DNA of 64,000 nt. It comes from Arthrobacter sp. Edens01. GTDB lineage: Bacteria > Actinomycetota > Actinomycetes > Actinomycetales > Micrococcaceae. Under the pieces are notes generated by a model. The model was not told the DNA's origin. It saw only the letters and a list, made by a program, of their open reading frames with translations, and searched no databases. A program made the position numbers and the translations under genes. The stretch is taken from positions 231,088 to 295,087 of the forward strand of contig NZ_LKIU01000002.1 in assembly GCF_001307035.1 (NCBI RefSeq), read 5' to 3'. Below, piece by piece: positions 17,492 to 25,127 of this stretch (positions are counted from its first letter, which is position 1; every line of letters begins with the position of its first letter).

Positions 17492-18235
17492 ATGGGTGAG
17501 CCGAGGAGCCGGAACGTGGACTGGGAAGGCGCTGCCAATGCCCGGGACCTGGGCGGAATTCCCGCAGCCAACTCGCACATTCAGCCCGGGCGTGTGTACC
17601 GGATGGGCCGCTCCGAATGGCTCACCGCCCGCGGCTGGCAGCAGGCATACGACGCCGGTGTGCGGACGGTAGTTGACCTGCGCAACAGTTCCGAGATCGG
17701 GCGCCGCGACACGGATCCCGTAGTCCCCCCGTCGGCTGTTACCGGAATCCGGTTCCTGAATCTGCCTACCCAGGAAGCGGACGATCCTGACTTCACCGCG
17801 CTGACCGGACCGTACATGAGCTCACCCCGGTTCTACCCGGAGAACCTGCGCCGCTGGCCGGAAAAGTTCGCGGCAATCGCCCGCGCCGTCGCTGATGCGC
17901 CGCCCGGCGGCGTCGTACTGCACTGCTCAGCCGGTCGCGACCGTACGGGACTCGTCGCCGCCCTGCTGCTGGACCTGGCCGGCGTGGCGCCGGGGGAGAT
18001 CGCAGCCGACTACCGCGAAGCGCTGACCGGCATCAACGACTGGCACCGCACCCAGCAGCGGCCACGGGAACGGCCGCTGGACGACTCCGAGCTCGCGGCC
18101 CGCGCCGGCTCCGCCGAAGCGGAGCTGCTGGATATGCTGCGGAACTTCGACGCCGCAGCCTACCTGCGCCGGGCCGGTGCCGGTGAGGGAACCCTCGCCC
18201 GGCTCCGGTCCCGGCTGCTGCAGGAGGACTTCTAA
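17492..18235 (+). CDS. Tyrosine-protein phosphatase of the PtpB-like (DUF/Y_phosphatase3) family
   Basis: Protein of 247 residues. NARDLGGIPA near the N-terminus is the neural-deformation motif of the M. tuberculosis PtpB-type family, and VVLHCSAGRDRTGLVAALLL is the catalytic P-loop (HCxAGxDRTG) with nucleophilic Cys and Arg. The Lys-or-Asp-rich P-loop gives this family activity on phosphotyrosine and often on phosphoinositides. The start at 17492 is chosen from the -10 box spacing; a TTG 30 bases upstream is less likely. The stop overlaps the convergent gene by four bases. Confidence 0.87.
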   Translation: MGEPRSRNVDWEGAANARDLGGIPAANSHIQPGRVYRMGRSEWLTARGWQQAYDAGVRTVVDLRNSSEIGRRDTDPVVPPSAVTGIRFLNLPTQEADDPDFTALTGPYMSSPRFYPENLRRWPEKFAAIARAVADAPPGGVVLHCSAGRDRTGLVAALLLDLAGVAPGEIAADYREALTGINDWHRTQQRPRERPLDDSELAARAGSAEAELLDMLRNFDAAAYLRRAGAGEGTLARLRSRLLQEDF

Positions 18236-18615
18236 GCAGACTGGTCCTGCATGGTTATGTCATTGCGCGGAAGCCGGCCCCTGCATGGGAAAACCCTTTC
18301 CGTGGTGGCCAAGTAGAAAAAAGAGCTCCTGTTCCGGCCCTCAAAGGCGCCAGGGACCATCAGCGAGGAATACCGGGGGCACCACTGGGGCGTCCCGGGG
18401 CTGGCGGCCAGGGCCTCGGCCAGCAGAGGAACGTCGTGGTGCCACATGATCTGCTGCCGTCCATCGAGCACCAGGCAGATCAGGTCCAGTTCCGGGTCGG
18501 CGTGGACCTCGACGTCGATCCAGTCGTCGTACTTCATGAGGCGGCCGCCATGGATCCAATGGATCTTGTGGCCGGGGGCAAATGCGGTGCAGCGGGGGTC
18601 ACTGGAGGGAATCAC
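18232..18615 (-). CDS. Conserved hypothetical protein
   Basis: Protein of 127 residues, no signal or membrane segment. Segments KYDDWIDVEVHADPELDLIC and QQIMWHHDVPLLAEALA suggest a small alpha/beta fold, but no family is recognised. The start is a GTG at 18615 with AAGGA upstream; an internal ATG before KYDDWIDVEV is an alternative start giving about 100 residues. It is convergent with the phosphatase gene and overlaps its stop by four bases. Confidence 0.55.
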   Translation of the reverse strand: MIPSSDPRCTAFAPGHKIHWIHGGRLMKYDDWIDVEVHADPELDLICLVLDGRQQIMWHHDVPLLAEALAASPGTPQWCPRYSSLMVPGAFEGRNRSSFFYLATTERVFPCRGRLPRNDITMQDQSA

Positions 18616-18838
18616 AGCGTGTCCTTCGAGATGAGTGTCCTTGCCCGCTCCGGTTGGACGCGGGCCGCTTCGTCATCCGAACCACCCGCCGAACATTGGG
18701 GTTGGTGCATGGCCAGTCGGAGCTTTTCCACACCCTGCGGGCGCGGAGGCCATGTCTCGTGAAGCACTGATTACGTTAGCAGGCCGCGGGGACACCCGTA
18801 CATACAGACGGCCCGGGCCTTCTTCCGAACCTCACGGC

Positions 18839-18877
18839 ACGACGGCGGTGCCCGCGTCTGGTGGGCACCGCCGTCGT
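18839..18877. terminator. Hairpin downstream of the SGNH hydrolase gene
   Basis: Two perfectly matched 15-bp arms (18839-18853 and 18863-18877, inner part GACGGCGGTGCCC) around a 9-base loop. It lies 23 bases beyond the minus-strand stop of the SGNH hydrolase and lacks a clear T run. In the rest of 18616-18900 no gene or other signal is seen. Confidence 0.65.
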
Positions 18878-18900
18878 CTCAGGTGCGTGAACGGTACTGG

Positions 18901-19875
18901 TCAGAGGCGGCCGCGGCAGGGATGGCCGCCGCCGGGGTGCAGGTCCACATCCGCGGTGATGGCGGCCAGGTAACCCTCGCGGTAGCCGGTGGCATTTGGA
19001 TGCAGGTCGAACGGGCTGTTTGCGTAGATGATCCACGGAGCGGCTGAGCCGATGCCGTGGCCGGCGAACTCGTCCACCACATCAACATAGGTGGACCTGC
19101 GGTCCGGCAGCTGGGCGGCGAGAACTGCGTTCAGTGCGTCTGTTCCGGCGTTGAAAAGCGCTGCGGCGTCAGGACTCAGAAGCCCGGGAACACCGGCCCC
19201 GTCAAACAGATGCGGGTATCCGGTCAGGACCAGCTCGGCCCGGGGGGCCAGGGCCCGCAGCTGCCCGAGGGACTGGCGCACCTGGGGTGCGAGGGCTGTT
19301 TCCGCGTATTCCTGTGCCGCCGCGAGTGCCGGAGCGCAGGTGGCCGGGAGCTGGGCACCGGCGCAGGCTGCCACGACTTCGCCGAACCGCACATCGTTGC
19401 CGCCGATGGTCAGCGTGACCAGGTCGGTGTTCCGGTCGATGCTGCCTGCAGCCTGCAGGGAGGCGATTTGTTCCGGCAGGTCCACGGGGCCTGTGGGCGC
19501 TGAGGGAGGGGTGCTGGCCGCCGTCGCGCCGCCGCAGGTGACATCAGCGTCCAGTTCAACCTTGCGGAGTTCATCCAACAGGGCCGGGTAGCCTTCGGCG
19601 GTGCGGCCGCAGGCACCGAGGACTGCTCCGCCGCCGAATCCGGCGGCATACGAATCCCCAAGTGCTACGTAATCAACTGTCCTTTTGGGCCCGCGGTCCC
19701 ACCCATTGTGGGGCCCGTGGTGGCCGCGGTCGCGGTCCGCTCCGGTACCGGCTGCGGTCCAGCCCGGGGGAGCACCTGCCGCGTCCGCCGCGGGTACGGC
19801 CAGGGACCCTGCCGTGAGCAGGCATCCTGCGGACAGCAGCGCCGCTGCCCGTCCCCACTTGCGTAACTGGAACAT
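18901..19875 (-). CDS. Secreted SGNH/GDSL-type lipase or esterase
   Basis: Exported hydrolase of 324 residues. The signal peptide (RKWGRAAALLSAGCLLTAG, ending near ADAAGAPP) is followed by the catalytic Ser block VALGDSYAAGFG, the oxyanion block TIGGNDVRFG, and the Asp/His block DLHPNATGY near the C-terminus. Six cysteines suggest disulfides, as in Streptomyces-type SGNH lipases. The ATG at 19875 has AAGGCAGGAAC upstream; a longer in-frame opening reaching 20049 lacks export features before this Met. It is transcribed divergently from paaZ. Confidence 0.88.
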   Translation of the reverse strand: MFQLRKWGRAAALLSAGCLLTAGSLAVPAADAAGAPPGWTAAGTGADRDRGHHGPHNGWDRGPKRTVDYVALGDSYAAGFGGGAVLGACGRTAEGYPALLDELRKVELDADVTCGGATAASTPPSAPTGPVDLPEQIASLQAAGSIDRNTDLVTLTIGGNDVRFGEVVAACAGAQLPATCAPALAAAQEYAETALAPQVRQSLGQLRALAPRAELVLTGYPHLFDGAGVPGLLSPDAAALFNAGTDALNAVLAAQLPDRRSTYVDVVDEFAGHGIGSAAPWIIYANSPFDLHPNATGYREGYLAAITADVDLHPGGGHPCRGRL

Positions 19876-20035
19876 GTTCCTGCCTTCCGCCGTCGTCGTC
19901 TGCAGTGCAGTGCCGCGTAACCGCTTACGGTAGCGGCCGCGCACCTGCGGCGGAATACGAAGAGGACGAACGGAGCGGGGAGGAAAAGTATGGGCCGGTC
20001 CGCTTTTGGGTGATGTGCCGCAGGGCACTCTCATG

Positions 20036-20068
20036 TAGGCTGGATTCATTACCGACCGTCCGGTCAGT
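20036..20068 (+). promoter_or_regulatory. paaZ promoter -10 (TAGGCT) and PaaR-type operator
   Basis: TAGGCT at 20036-20041 is the probable -10, though no convincing -35 is seen. Five bases later comes a 22-bp palindromic site (20047-20068) with core ACCGACCGTCCGGT and right end CAGT. It matches 14 of the 16 fixed positions of the PaaR motif known from Corynebacterium, as recalled. It would cover the transcription start, fitting repression. This is the best of the five sites in the window. Confidence 0.75.
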
Positions 20069-20154
20069 TATCGGCCTGCGCCGCCGCAGCTGCGGCCAGC
20101 GGAACCGGTCCGGACTGGAAAATGAACGTCCAGTATCGAAAGGGTCCGTCAAAG

Positions 20155-22239
20155 ATGACCTCAACCGCCATAGACGTGCAAGTCGTCCCCAGTTTCGTCC
20201 AGGACGAATGGTGGACCCCGGAAGGCACCTCGGCCAACCCCGCTGAAGTCCGCGACGCCTCCACGGGCGAGCTGCTGGCACTGGTCAGCACCGACGGCCT
20301 GGACACCGCCGCAGCCGTCGAACACGGCCGCACGGTGGGCCACCGCGGCCTCGCCGGCCTCACGTTCCACCAGCGGGCACTGAAGCTGAAGGAACTGGCG
20401 CAGTACCTCAACGGACGCCGCCCGGAACTCTACGAGATCTCCGCACGCACCGGCGCCACCAAGATTGACTCCCTGGTGGACATCGACGGCGGCATCGGCG
20501 TCCTCTTCACCTTCGGTTCCAAGGGCCGCCGCGAGCTTCCGAACTCCACCGTGGTGATCGACGGCACCGCTGAGGTCCTGTCCAAGGACGGCTCCTTCAT
20601 TGGCGAGCACATCTACACGTCCATCCCGGGCGTCGCCGTGCAGATCAACGCGTTCAACTTCCCTGTCTGGGGCATGCTGGAAAAGTTCGCCCCTGCCTTC
20701 ATCGCCGGCGTACCGACGATCGTGAAGCCTGCAACTCCCACCGGCTACCTCACCGAAGCCGCCGTGCGGATGATGATCGAATCCGGCATCCTGCCCGCCG
20801 GTTCCCTCCAGCTGATTTCCGGCTCCGCGCGCGACCTGCTGGACCACCTCGACTACCGGGACATGGTCTCCTTCACGGGATCGGCGTCGACCGCCAACAA
20901 GCTGAAGAACCACACCAACGTCATCGAAGGCGGCGTCCGTTTCACCAGCGAAACCGACTCGCTGAACGCTTCGATCCTCGGCCCGGACGCTGTTCCCGGT
21001 ACCCCGGAATTTGATGCGTACGTGAAGTCGCTGGTCACCGAAATGACCGTCAAGGCCGGCCAGAAGTGCACCTCCATCCGCCGCGCCATTGTGCCCAAGG
21101 CCTTGGTGAATGATGTCGTTGCTGCCGCCGCCAAGCGCATCGAAGAGCGCGTTGTCCTCGGCGACCCCCGCGCTGAGGGCGTCACCATGGGTGCGCTGGC
21201 TTCCGCTGAGCAGCGCGACGGCGTCCGTTCTTCCGTCCAGACGCTCCTGGATGCCGGCGCGAAGATCGCGTTCGGCAGCCTGGAGGCCCCCGAAACCGTG
21301 CAGGCTGACGGCAGCCGCGGCGTCGTCGAAGACGGTGCCTTCATGGCGCCGGTGCTGCTCACCTGGGATGACCCCAACGCAGAGGCACTGCACTCGGTTG
21401 AGGCCTTCGGCCCGGTTTCCTCCGTGGTCGGCTATGAAGACACCGCCGACGCCGTGCGCCTGGCTGCCCTGGGCGGCGGCTCGCTGGTAGCCACCGTCTG
21501 CAGCAACGACCCGTCAACCGTCCGCGAAGTTGTCGCCGGCATCGCCGGCCACCACGGCCGTGTGCACGTCCTGAACCGGGAAACCGCCCGCACCTCCACC
21601 GGCCACGGTTCGCCCGTGCCGCACCTGGTCCACGGCGGTCCCGGCCGCGCCGGCGGCGGCGAGGAGCTCGGCGGCATCCGCGCCGTCAAGCACCACATGC
21701 AGCGCACCGCCATCCAGGGTTCACCGAACATGCTCACCGCCATTACCGGCGTCTGGCACACCGGCGCAGACCAGTTCTTCGATGAGACCCACCCGTTCCG
21801 CAAGGACCTTTCGACGCTGAAGATCGGCGATGCGATGGCCTCGGAACTGCGGGAAGTCACCCTGGAGGACATCACCGCGTTCGCAAACAGCACCGGCGAC
21901 ACGTTCTACGCGCACACCAACCAGGAAGCTGCTGAGGCGAACCCGTTCTTCCCGGGCATCGTGGCGCACGGCTACCTGCTGCTCTCCTGGGGTGCCGGAC
22001 TGTTCGTGGAGCCTGCTCCGGGACCGGTACTGGCTAACTACGGGCTGGAGAACCTGCGGTTCATCACGCCGGTTGCTGCCGGCGACTCCATCCGGGTCAC
22101 CCTCACGGCCAAGAAGATCACCCCGCGTGAGACCGACGAGTACGGCGAGGTTGCCTGGGACGCCGTCCTGCACAACCAGAACGACGAGATCGTGGCCACC
22201 TACGACGTGCTGACCCTTGTGGAGAAGAAGCGCGCCTAG
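20155..22239 (+). CDS. paaZ: Bifunctional oxepin-CoA hydrolase / semialdehyde dehydrogenase
   Basis: Two-domain enzyme of 694 residues that opens the oxepin-CoA ring and oxidises the resulting aldehyde to 3-oxo-5,6-dehydrosuberyl-CoA. The N-terminal aldehyde dehydrogenase domain (to about residue 525) has the catalytic Cys in AGQKCTSIRR. The C-terminal MaoC-type hydratase domain has FANSTGDTFYAHTNQEAAEA (Asp and His) and NPFFPGIVAHGYLLLS. ATG 20155 is chosen; an in-frame ATG 33 bases earlier is possible. It is a single-gene unit ended by a 60-bp palindrome and is preceded by the best PaaR-type operator. Confidence 0.94.
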   Translation: MTSTAIDVQVVPSFVQDEWWTPEGTSANPAEVRDASTGELLALVSTDGLDTAAAVEHGRTVGHRGLAGLTFHQRALKLKELAQYLNGRRPELYEISARTGATKIDSLVDIDGGIGVLFTFGSKGRRELPNSTVVIDGTAEVLSKDGSFIGEHIYTSIPGVAVQINAFNFPVWGMLEKFAPAFIAGVPTIVKPATPTGYLTEAAVRMMIESGILPAGSLQLISGSARDLLDHLDYRDMVSFTGSASTANKLKNHTNVIEGGVRFTSETDSLNASILGPDAVPGTPEFDAYVKSLVTEMTVKAGQKCTSIRRAIVPKALVNDVVAAAAKRIEERVVLGDPRAEGVTMGALASAEQRDGVRSSVQTLLDAGAKIAFGSLEAPETVQADGSRGVVEDGAFMAPVLLTWDDPNAEALHSVEAFGPVSSVVGYEDTADAVRLAALGGGSLVATVCSNDPSTVREVVAGIAGHHGRVHVLNRETARTSTGHGSPVPHLVHGGPGRAGGGEELGGIRAVKHHMQRTAIQGSPNMLTAITGVWHTGADQFFDETHPFRKDLSTLKIGDAMASELREVTLEDITAFANSTGDTFYAHTNQEAAEANPFFPGIVAHGYLLLSWGAGLFVEPAPGPVLANYGLENLRFITPVAAGDSIRVTLTAKKITPRETDEYGEVAWDAVLHNQNDEIVATYDVLTLVEKKRA

Positions 22240-22260
22240 CCTCCACCTCACCTCACCTCC

Positions 22261-22320
22261 ATCGAGATCGCAGAAACTGCCCGTTAGAAGCTTCTAACGG
22301 GCAGTTTCTGTCATCTCGTT
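22261..22320. repeat. 60-bp palindromic repeat, copy 1
   Basis: Two 30-base arms meeting at AAGCTT with no spacer; 27 of 30 positions pair. The left arm opens with ATCGAGATCGCAGAAACTGC, a 20-base block shared with the copies at 33777 and 37548 except at position 9. It lies 21 bases after paaZ and 24 before the end of the convergent tetR gene. It may act as a two-way terminator but has no T run. Confidence 0.85.
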
Positions 22321-22344
22321 TGGGGGGGAAGAAAGGGAACGGGA

Positions 22345-22980
22345 TCAGGGCTTGCCGTGCAGGCCGTCGAACATCATTGAAATAATGTCGTCGGCGAGCT
22401 TCTCCGCGCTCAGCGAGCCGCCTGGCTTGTACCACTCAACGATCGAGTTGATCGTTCCGAAAAGCAGGCGGGTAGTGGTCCGGGGATCGATGTCGCTGCG
22501 CAGTGACCCTTCGGAGCGGGCGGCGTCTACGAGCTCCGCCACGCGGCGGTCGAACTGGCGGCGGCGCTCCATGGCGTCACGCTCGACTTCAGTGTTGCCG
22601 CGCAGCCGCAGGAGCAGGGTGACGAACGGCAGCCGCTCGGTCAGGACTTTGATGGTGCCCCGGAGCACGAACTCGAGCCGGGCGTCGGCCGGACCGGAGG
22701 AAGCCTGCGGGTCGTCCAGTATGCCTTCGAGGCCGCCCAGGGCGTTTTCGAGCGCAAGGCGCAGCAGGTCGCCCTTGGACGGAACGTGGTGATAGATCGC
22801 GGACTTGGTGATGCCCAGATTCTCCGCGAGGATGCCCATCGACGTCGCTTCGTAGCCGTGACGGTTAAACACGTCAACGGCTATGTTCAGCACGGTCTGC
22901 TGGTCATAGCCGGGCCGCCCCCTGCGGGTGCCGTTGGCGCCGGAGGGAGAGGAAGTCGCGGAACTCGTTGGACTAGGCAT
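22345..22980 (-). CDS. paaR: TetR-family repressor of the phenylacetate genes
   Basis: Regulator of 211 residues. The N-terminus is Ser/Thr rich, then the helix-turn-helix covers about residues 35-75 (GYEATSMGILAENLGITKSA, then IYHHVPSKGDLL). The C-terminal ligand domain resembles TetR regulators of CoA-thioester pathways. It lies downstream of paaK on the same strand, and the window holds a set of like operators before the paa genes, so it is probably the phenylacetyl-CoA-sensing repressor, the PaaR counterpart of actinobacteria. ATG 22980 is used; a start 39 bases further up would lie inside the inverted repeat. The symbol is by role and context. Confidence 0.82.
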   Translation of the reverse strand: MPSPTSSATSSPSGANGTRRGRPGYDQQTVLNIAVDVFNRHGYEATSMGILAENLGITKSAIYHHVPSKGDLLRLALENALGGLEGILDDPQASSGPADARLEFVLRGTIKVLTERLPFVTLLLRLRGNTEVERDAMERRRQFDRRVAELVDAARSEGSLRSDIDPRTTTRLLFGTINSIVEWYKPGGSLSAEKLADDIISMMFDGLHGKP

Positions 22981-22989
22981 CTGGATATT

Positions 22990-23011
22990 TTCGCATGATC
23001 GTTCGGTTGGC
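22990..23011 (-). promoter_or_regulatory. Degenerate PaaR-type operator before the tetR gene
   Basis: The core GATCGTTCGGT shares CG-N2-CGGT with the other sites, but only about half of the fixed positions match. It lies 10 bases upstream of the regulator start and runs into the left arm of the inverted repeat at 23001-23036. Autorepression is the inferred role. Confidence 0.4.
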
Positions 23012-23036
23012 CGGGACACGTCCCGGCCAACCGAAC
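23001..23036. other. Perfect 17+17 bp inverted repeat between paaK and paaR
   Basis: The arms GTTCGGTTGGCCGGGAC (23001-23017) and GTCCCGGCCAACCGAAC (23020-23036) are exact reverse complements around two bases. It starts 14 bases after the paaK stop and ends up 20 bases before the regulator ATG. As RNA it would be a strong hairpin without a U run, a possible paaK terminator or processing site. Both outer ends carry the operator half GTTCGGTT. Confidence 0.8.
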
Positions 23037-23050
23037 ACTTTCTGCGGCTG

Positions 23051-24394
23051 TTAGGCCGGCTTGTTTTCCTGCTTGCGCAGGTCGTAGATCCGGCGCAGCT
23101 TGCCGCTGGAACGGGCCAGTGAACCGGGCTCCACCACGTGGATGGCGCAGGAGGATCCGATGTGGATCTTGATCTGGCTCTTCAGCTCAGCGGCGGCCTT
23201 GACGCACTCGTCAGCCGAAGACTCGGCGCGGCGCTCGATCTTTACGGCCAGCTCGTCCATACGGTCCGGTCGGGTGATTTCGAGCTGGAAGTGCGGGCTG
23301 AGGGCTGGGATCCGCAGGGCGATCTCCTCGATCTGGCTCGGGAAGAGGTTCACGCCGCGCAGGATGATCATGTCGTCATTGCGGCCGGTGATGCGGCCCA
23401 TGCGGCGCATGCCCGGACGTGCCGTGCCGGGCAGCAGACGGGTCAGGTCGTGCGTGCGGTAGCGGATGATCGGCAGTGCTTCCTTGGTCAGGGACGTGAA
23501 GACCAGTTCGCCGTGCTCACCGTCGTCCAGGACCTTGGTGTCATCGAACGGATCGATGATCTCCGGACGGAAGTGGTCCTCCCAGATGTGGGCGCCGTCC
23601 TTGGTTTCAACGCATTCCCCGGCTACGCCCGGGCCCATGACCTCGGAGAGGCCATAGATGTCGCAGGCGTCGATGTCCATCATCTGCTCAAGCTCATGCC
23701 GCATTTCCTCAGTCCACGGCTCGGCGCCCAGGACGGCGTTCTTCAGCGAGGTGGAGCGCGGATCGATCCCGGCGCGCTTCATGGCATCGGCAATGGTCAG
23801 CAGATAGGTGGGAGTAGCCAGGATGGTGTCCGGCTGGAAGTCCTGGATCAGCTGGATCTGCCGTTCGGTCTGGCCGCCGGACATCGGAATGACCGTGCAG
23901 CCCAGCTTCTCGGCGCCGAAGTGGGCGCCCAGGCCGCCGGTGAAGAGGCCGTAGCCGTAGGCGTTGTGGACCTTGTAGTTGGACTTCACTCCGGAGGCAC
24001 GCAGTGAGCGGGCCACCAGGGTGCCCCAGCGGTCAAGGTCGCCCTTGGTGTAGCCGACGACGGTCGGACGGCCGGTGGTCCCGGAGGATGCGTGGATGCG
24101 GGACACCTCGTCCATCGGCACAGCGAACATGCCAAACGGGTAGCTCTGGCGCAGGTCTTCCTTGGTCGTGTACGGGAACTTGGCCAGATCCGAGAGTTCC
24201 TTGAGATCGTCCGGGTGGACACCGGCGTCGTCGAATTTCTTCGTGTACAGCGGCACGCGGTCATAGGCGTAGCGGACCGTCTCCTTGAGGCGGGTGAGCT
24301 GCAGGGCCTCGATCTGATCCCGGCTCATGAGCTCCTCGGCGTCGAGGGTGGCGGGATCTGCTGCGGTGGCCTTGATTGCGGAGGCGGTATTCAT
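23051..24394 (-). CDS. paaK: Phenylacetate-CoA ligase
   Basis: Adenylate-forming ligase of 447 residues that activates phenylacetate to phenylacetyl-CoA with ATP, the entry step of the pathway. The AMP-binding loop is HASSGTTGRPTVVGYTKGD (about residue 100), with DIYGLSEVMGPGVAGE and the C-terminal hinge GRNDDMIILRGVNLFPSQIE. The length matches PaaK of other bacteria. Start ATG 24394 follows AAAGG; a 120-residue extension upstream is rejected as it overlaps paaI and has no family sequence. It follows paaI by 94 bases and is probably transcribed from the paaI promoter. Confidence 0.95.
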   Translation of the reverse strand: MNTASAIKATAADPATLDAEELMSRDQIEALQLTRLKETVRYAYDRVPLYTKKFDDAGVHPDDLKELSDLAKFPYTTKEDLRQSYPFGMFAVPMDEVSRIHASSGTTGRPTVVGYTKGDLDRWGTLVARSLRASGVKSNYKVHNAYGYGLFTGGLGAHFGAEKLGCTVIPMSGGQTERQIQLIQDFQPDTILATPTYLLTIADAMKRAGIDPRSTSLKNAVLGAEPWTEEMRHELEQMMDIDACDIYGLSEVMGPGVAGECVETKDGAHIWEDHFRPEIIDPFDDTKVLDDGEHGELVFTSLTKEALPIIRYRTHDLTRLLPGTARPGMRRMGRITGRNDDMIILRGVNLFPSQIEEIALRIPALSPHFQLEITRPDRMDELAVKIERRAESSADECVKAAAELKSQIKIHIGSSCAIHVVEPGSLARSSGKLRRIYDLRKQENKPA

Positions 24395-24488
24395 TGCGTA
24401 GAACCTTTGGGAGAGGGGTAGGGCTTGATTGTGCAGTGTTGGGAAAGAAAGTGGAAGTGCGTAACCCGGTGCGGGCGGAAGGGCCGGT

Positions 24489-24965
24489 TCAGGACCGGCG
24501 GGCCGGATTCGGAATGGTGCGTGAGCGGCCCCTGAATTCAGCAACGACGCGCGTCGCGCCGTCCGGAGACTCGGCGGTGACTTCGATGTCGTACACGCCG
24601 CTGCGGCCTGCCGCTGCACGGCGGCTGGCTTCGGCCCGAAGCTTATCGCCGGAACGGGCTGAAGAGATGAAGTTGATGTCGGCTCCGGAAGCCACGGTGA
24701 TGGTCTCCATGTTTGCCAGCGAGTCTGCGCCGGCCGGATTGCACGCAAGGGCAAATGCGGTGTCCGCGAAGGCGAAAACCATGCCGCCGTGCGCGATCGA
24801 AAACCCGTTCAGCATCTCCGGACGCAGATCCATGGTGATGACTGCCTCGCCGTCAGCGAGGTGCTCTACCTTAATTCCGAGCCATTCCGAAGTGGCATCG
24901 TGTTCCAGGATGGGATGCGCGGGGTTCGTTTCGCGAACCGGTGCGGTGACGCCGTAGTCAGCCAT
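24489..24965 (-). CDS. paaI: Hydroxyphenylacetyl-CoA thioesterase, hotdog fold
   Basis: Thioesterase of 158 residues. PaaI-type enzymes hydrolyse stalled ring-hydroxylated or epoxidised phenylacetyl-CoA intermediates, freeing CoA and limiting toxicity. The hotdog core includes NGFSIAHGGMVFAFADTAFA, with the HGG block and the Asp of the PaaI family, and SARSGDKLRAEA. ATG 24965 has GAGGGCATCC upstream; the in-frame opening above it runs through the operator and promoter and is rejected. It heads the minus-strand unit paaI-paaK-paaR. Confidence 0.92.
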   Translation of the reverse strand: MADYGVTAPVRETNPAHPILEHDATSEWLGIKVEHLADGEAVITMDLRPEMLNGFSIAHGGMVFAFADTAFALACNPAGADSLANMETITVASGADINFISSARSGDKLRAEASRRAAAGRSGVYDIEVTAESPDGATRVVAEFRGRSRTIPNPARRS

Positions 24966-24983
24966 GGATGCCCTCACTTTTTT

Positions 24984-25031
24984 CTTTACCGAATGTTCAT
25001 TAGGTAATCCTGTGAGCGTTATCACTGTCAA
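24984..25031 (-). promoter_or_regulatory. paaI promoter with overlapping PaaR-type operator
   Basis: On the minus strand TTGACA (25026-25031) and TTACCT (25002-25007) are 18 bases apart and form a good promoter. The operator-like palindrome at 24984-25005 (TTACCGAATG facing CATTAGGTAA) covers the -10 and lies 19 bases from the ATG. Its inner core departs from the paaZ site, so affinity may differ. Confidence 0.72.
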
Positions 25032-25115
25032 GTTGAAGCAGTCTCATGCGGGTGTGTGACACCGGGGGCCGGCCGTAATACTTGGCGTTCCCAGCCCCCG
25101 CAAAGGCTCATGGTC

Positions 25116-25121
25116 TAACCT
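25116..25121 (+). promoter_or_regulatory. -10 box TAACCT of a leaderless promoter
   Basis: TAACCT is followed by GACAAA and then GTG at 25128. The six-base gap places the transcript start on the initiation codon, and it decides GTG 25128 over the adjacent ATG at 25131. Confidence 0.58.
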
Positions 25122-25127
25122 GACAAA

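Noticed and set aside
18616-18900. A possible small gene in the 285-base gap
   Set aside because: Frames there lack start signals or conserved sequence; only the hairpin at 18839-18877 is supported.
24395-24754. 120-residue N-terminal extension of paaK
   Set aside because: It overlaps paaI, is low-complexity, and lacks resemblance to PaaK; ATG 24394 has an AAAGG site.
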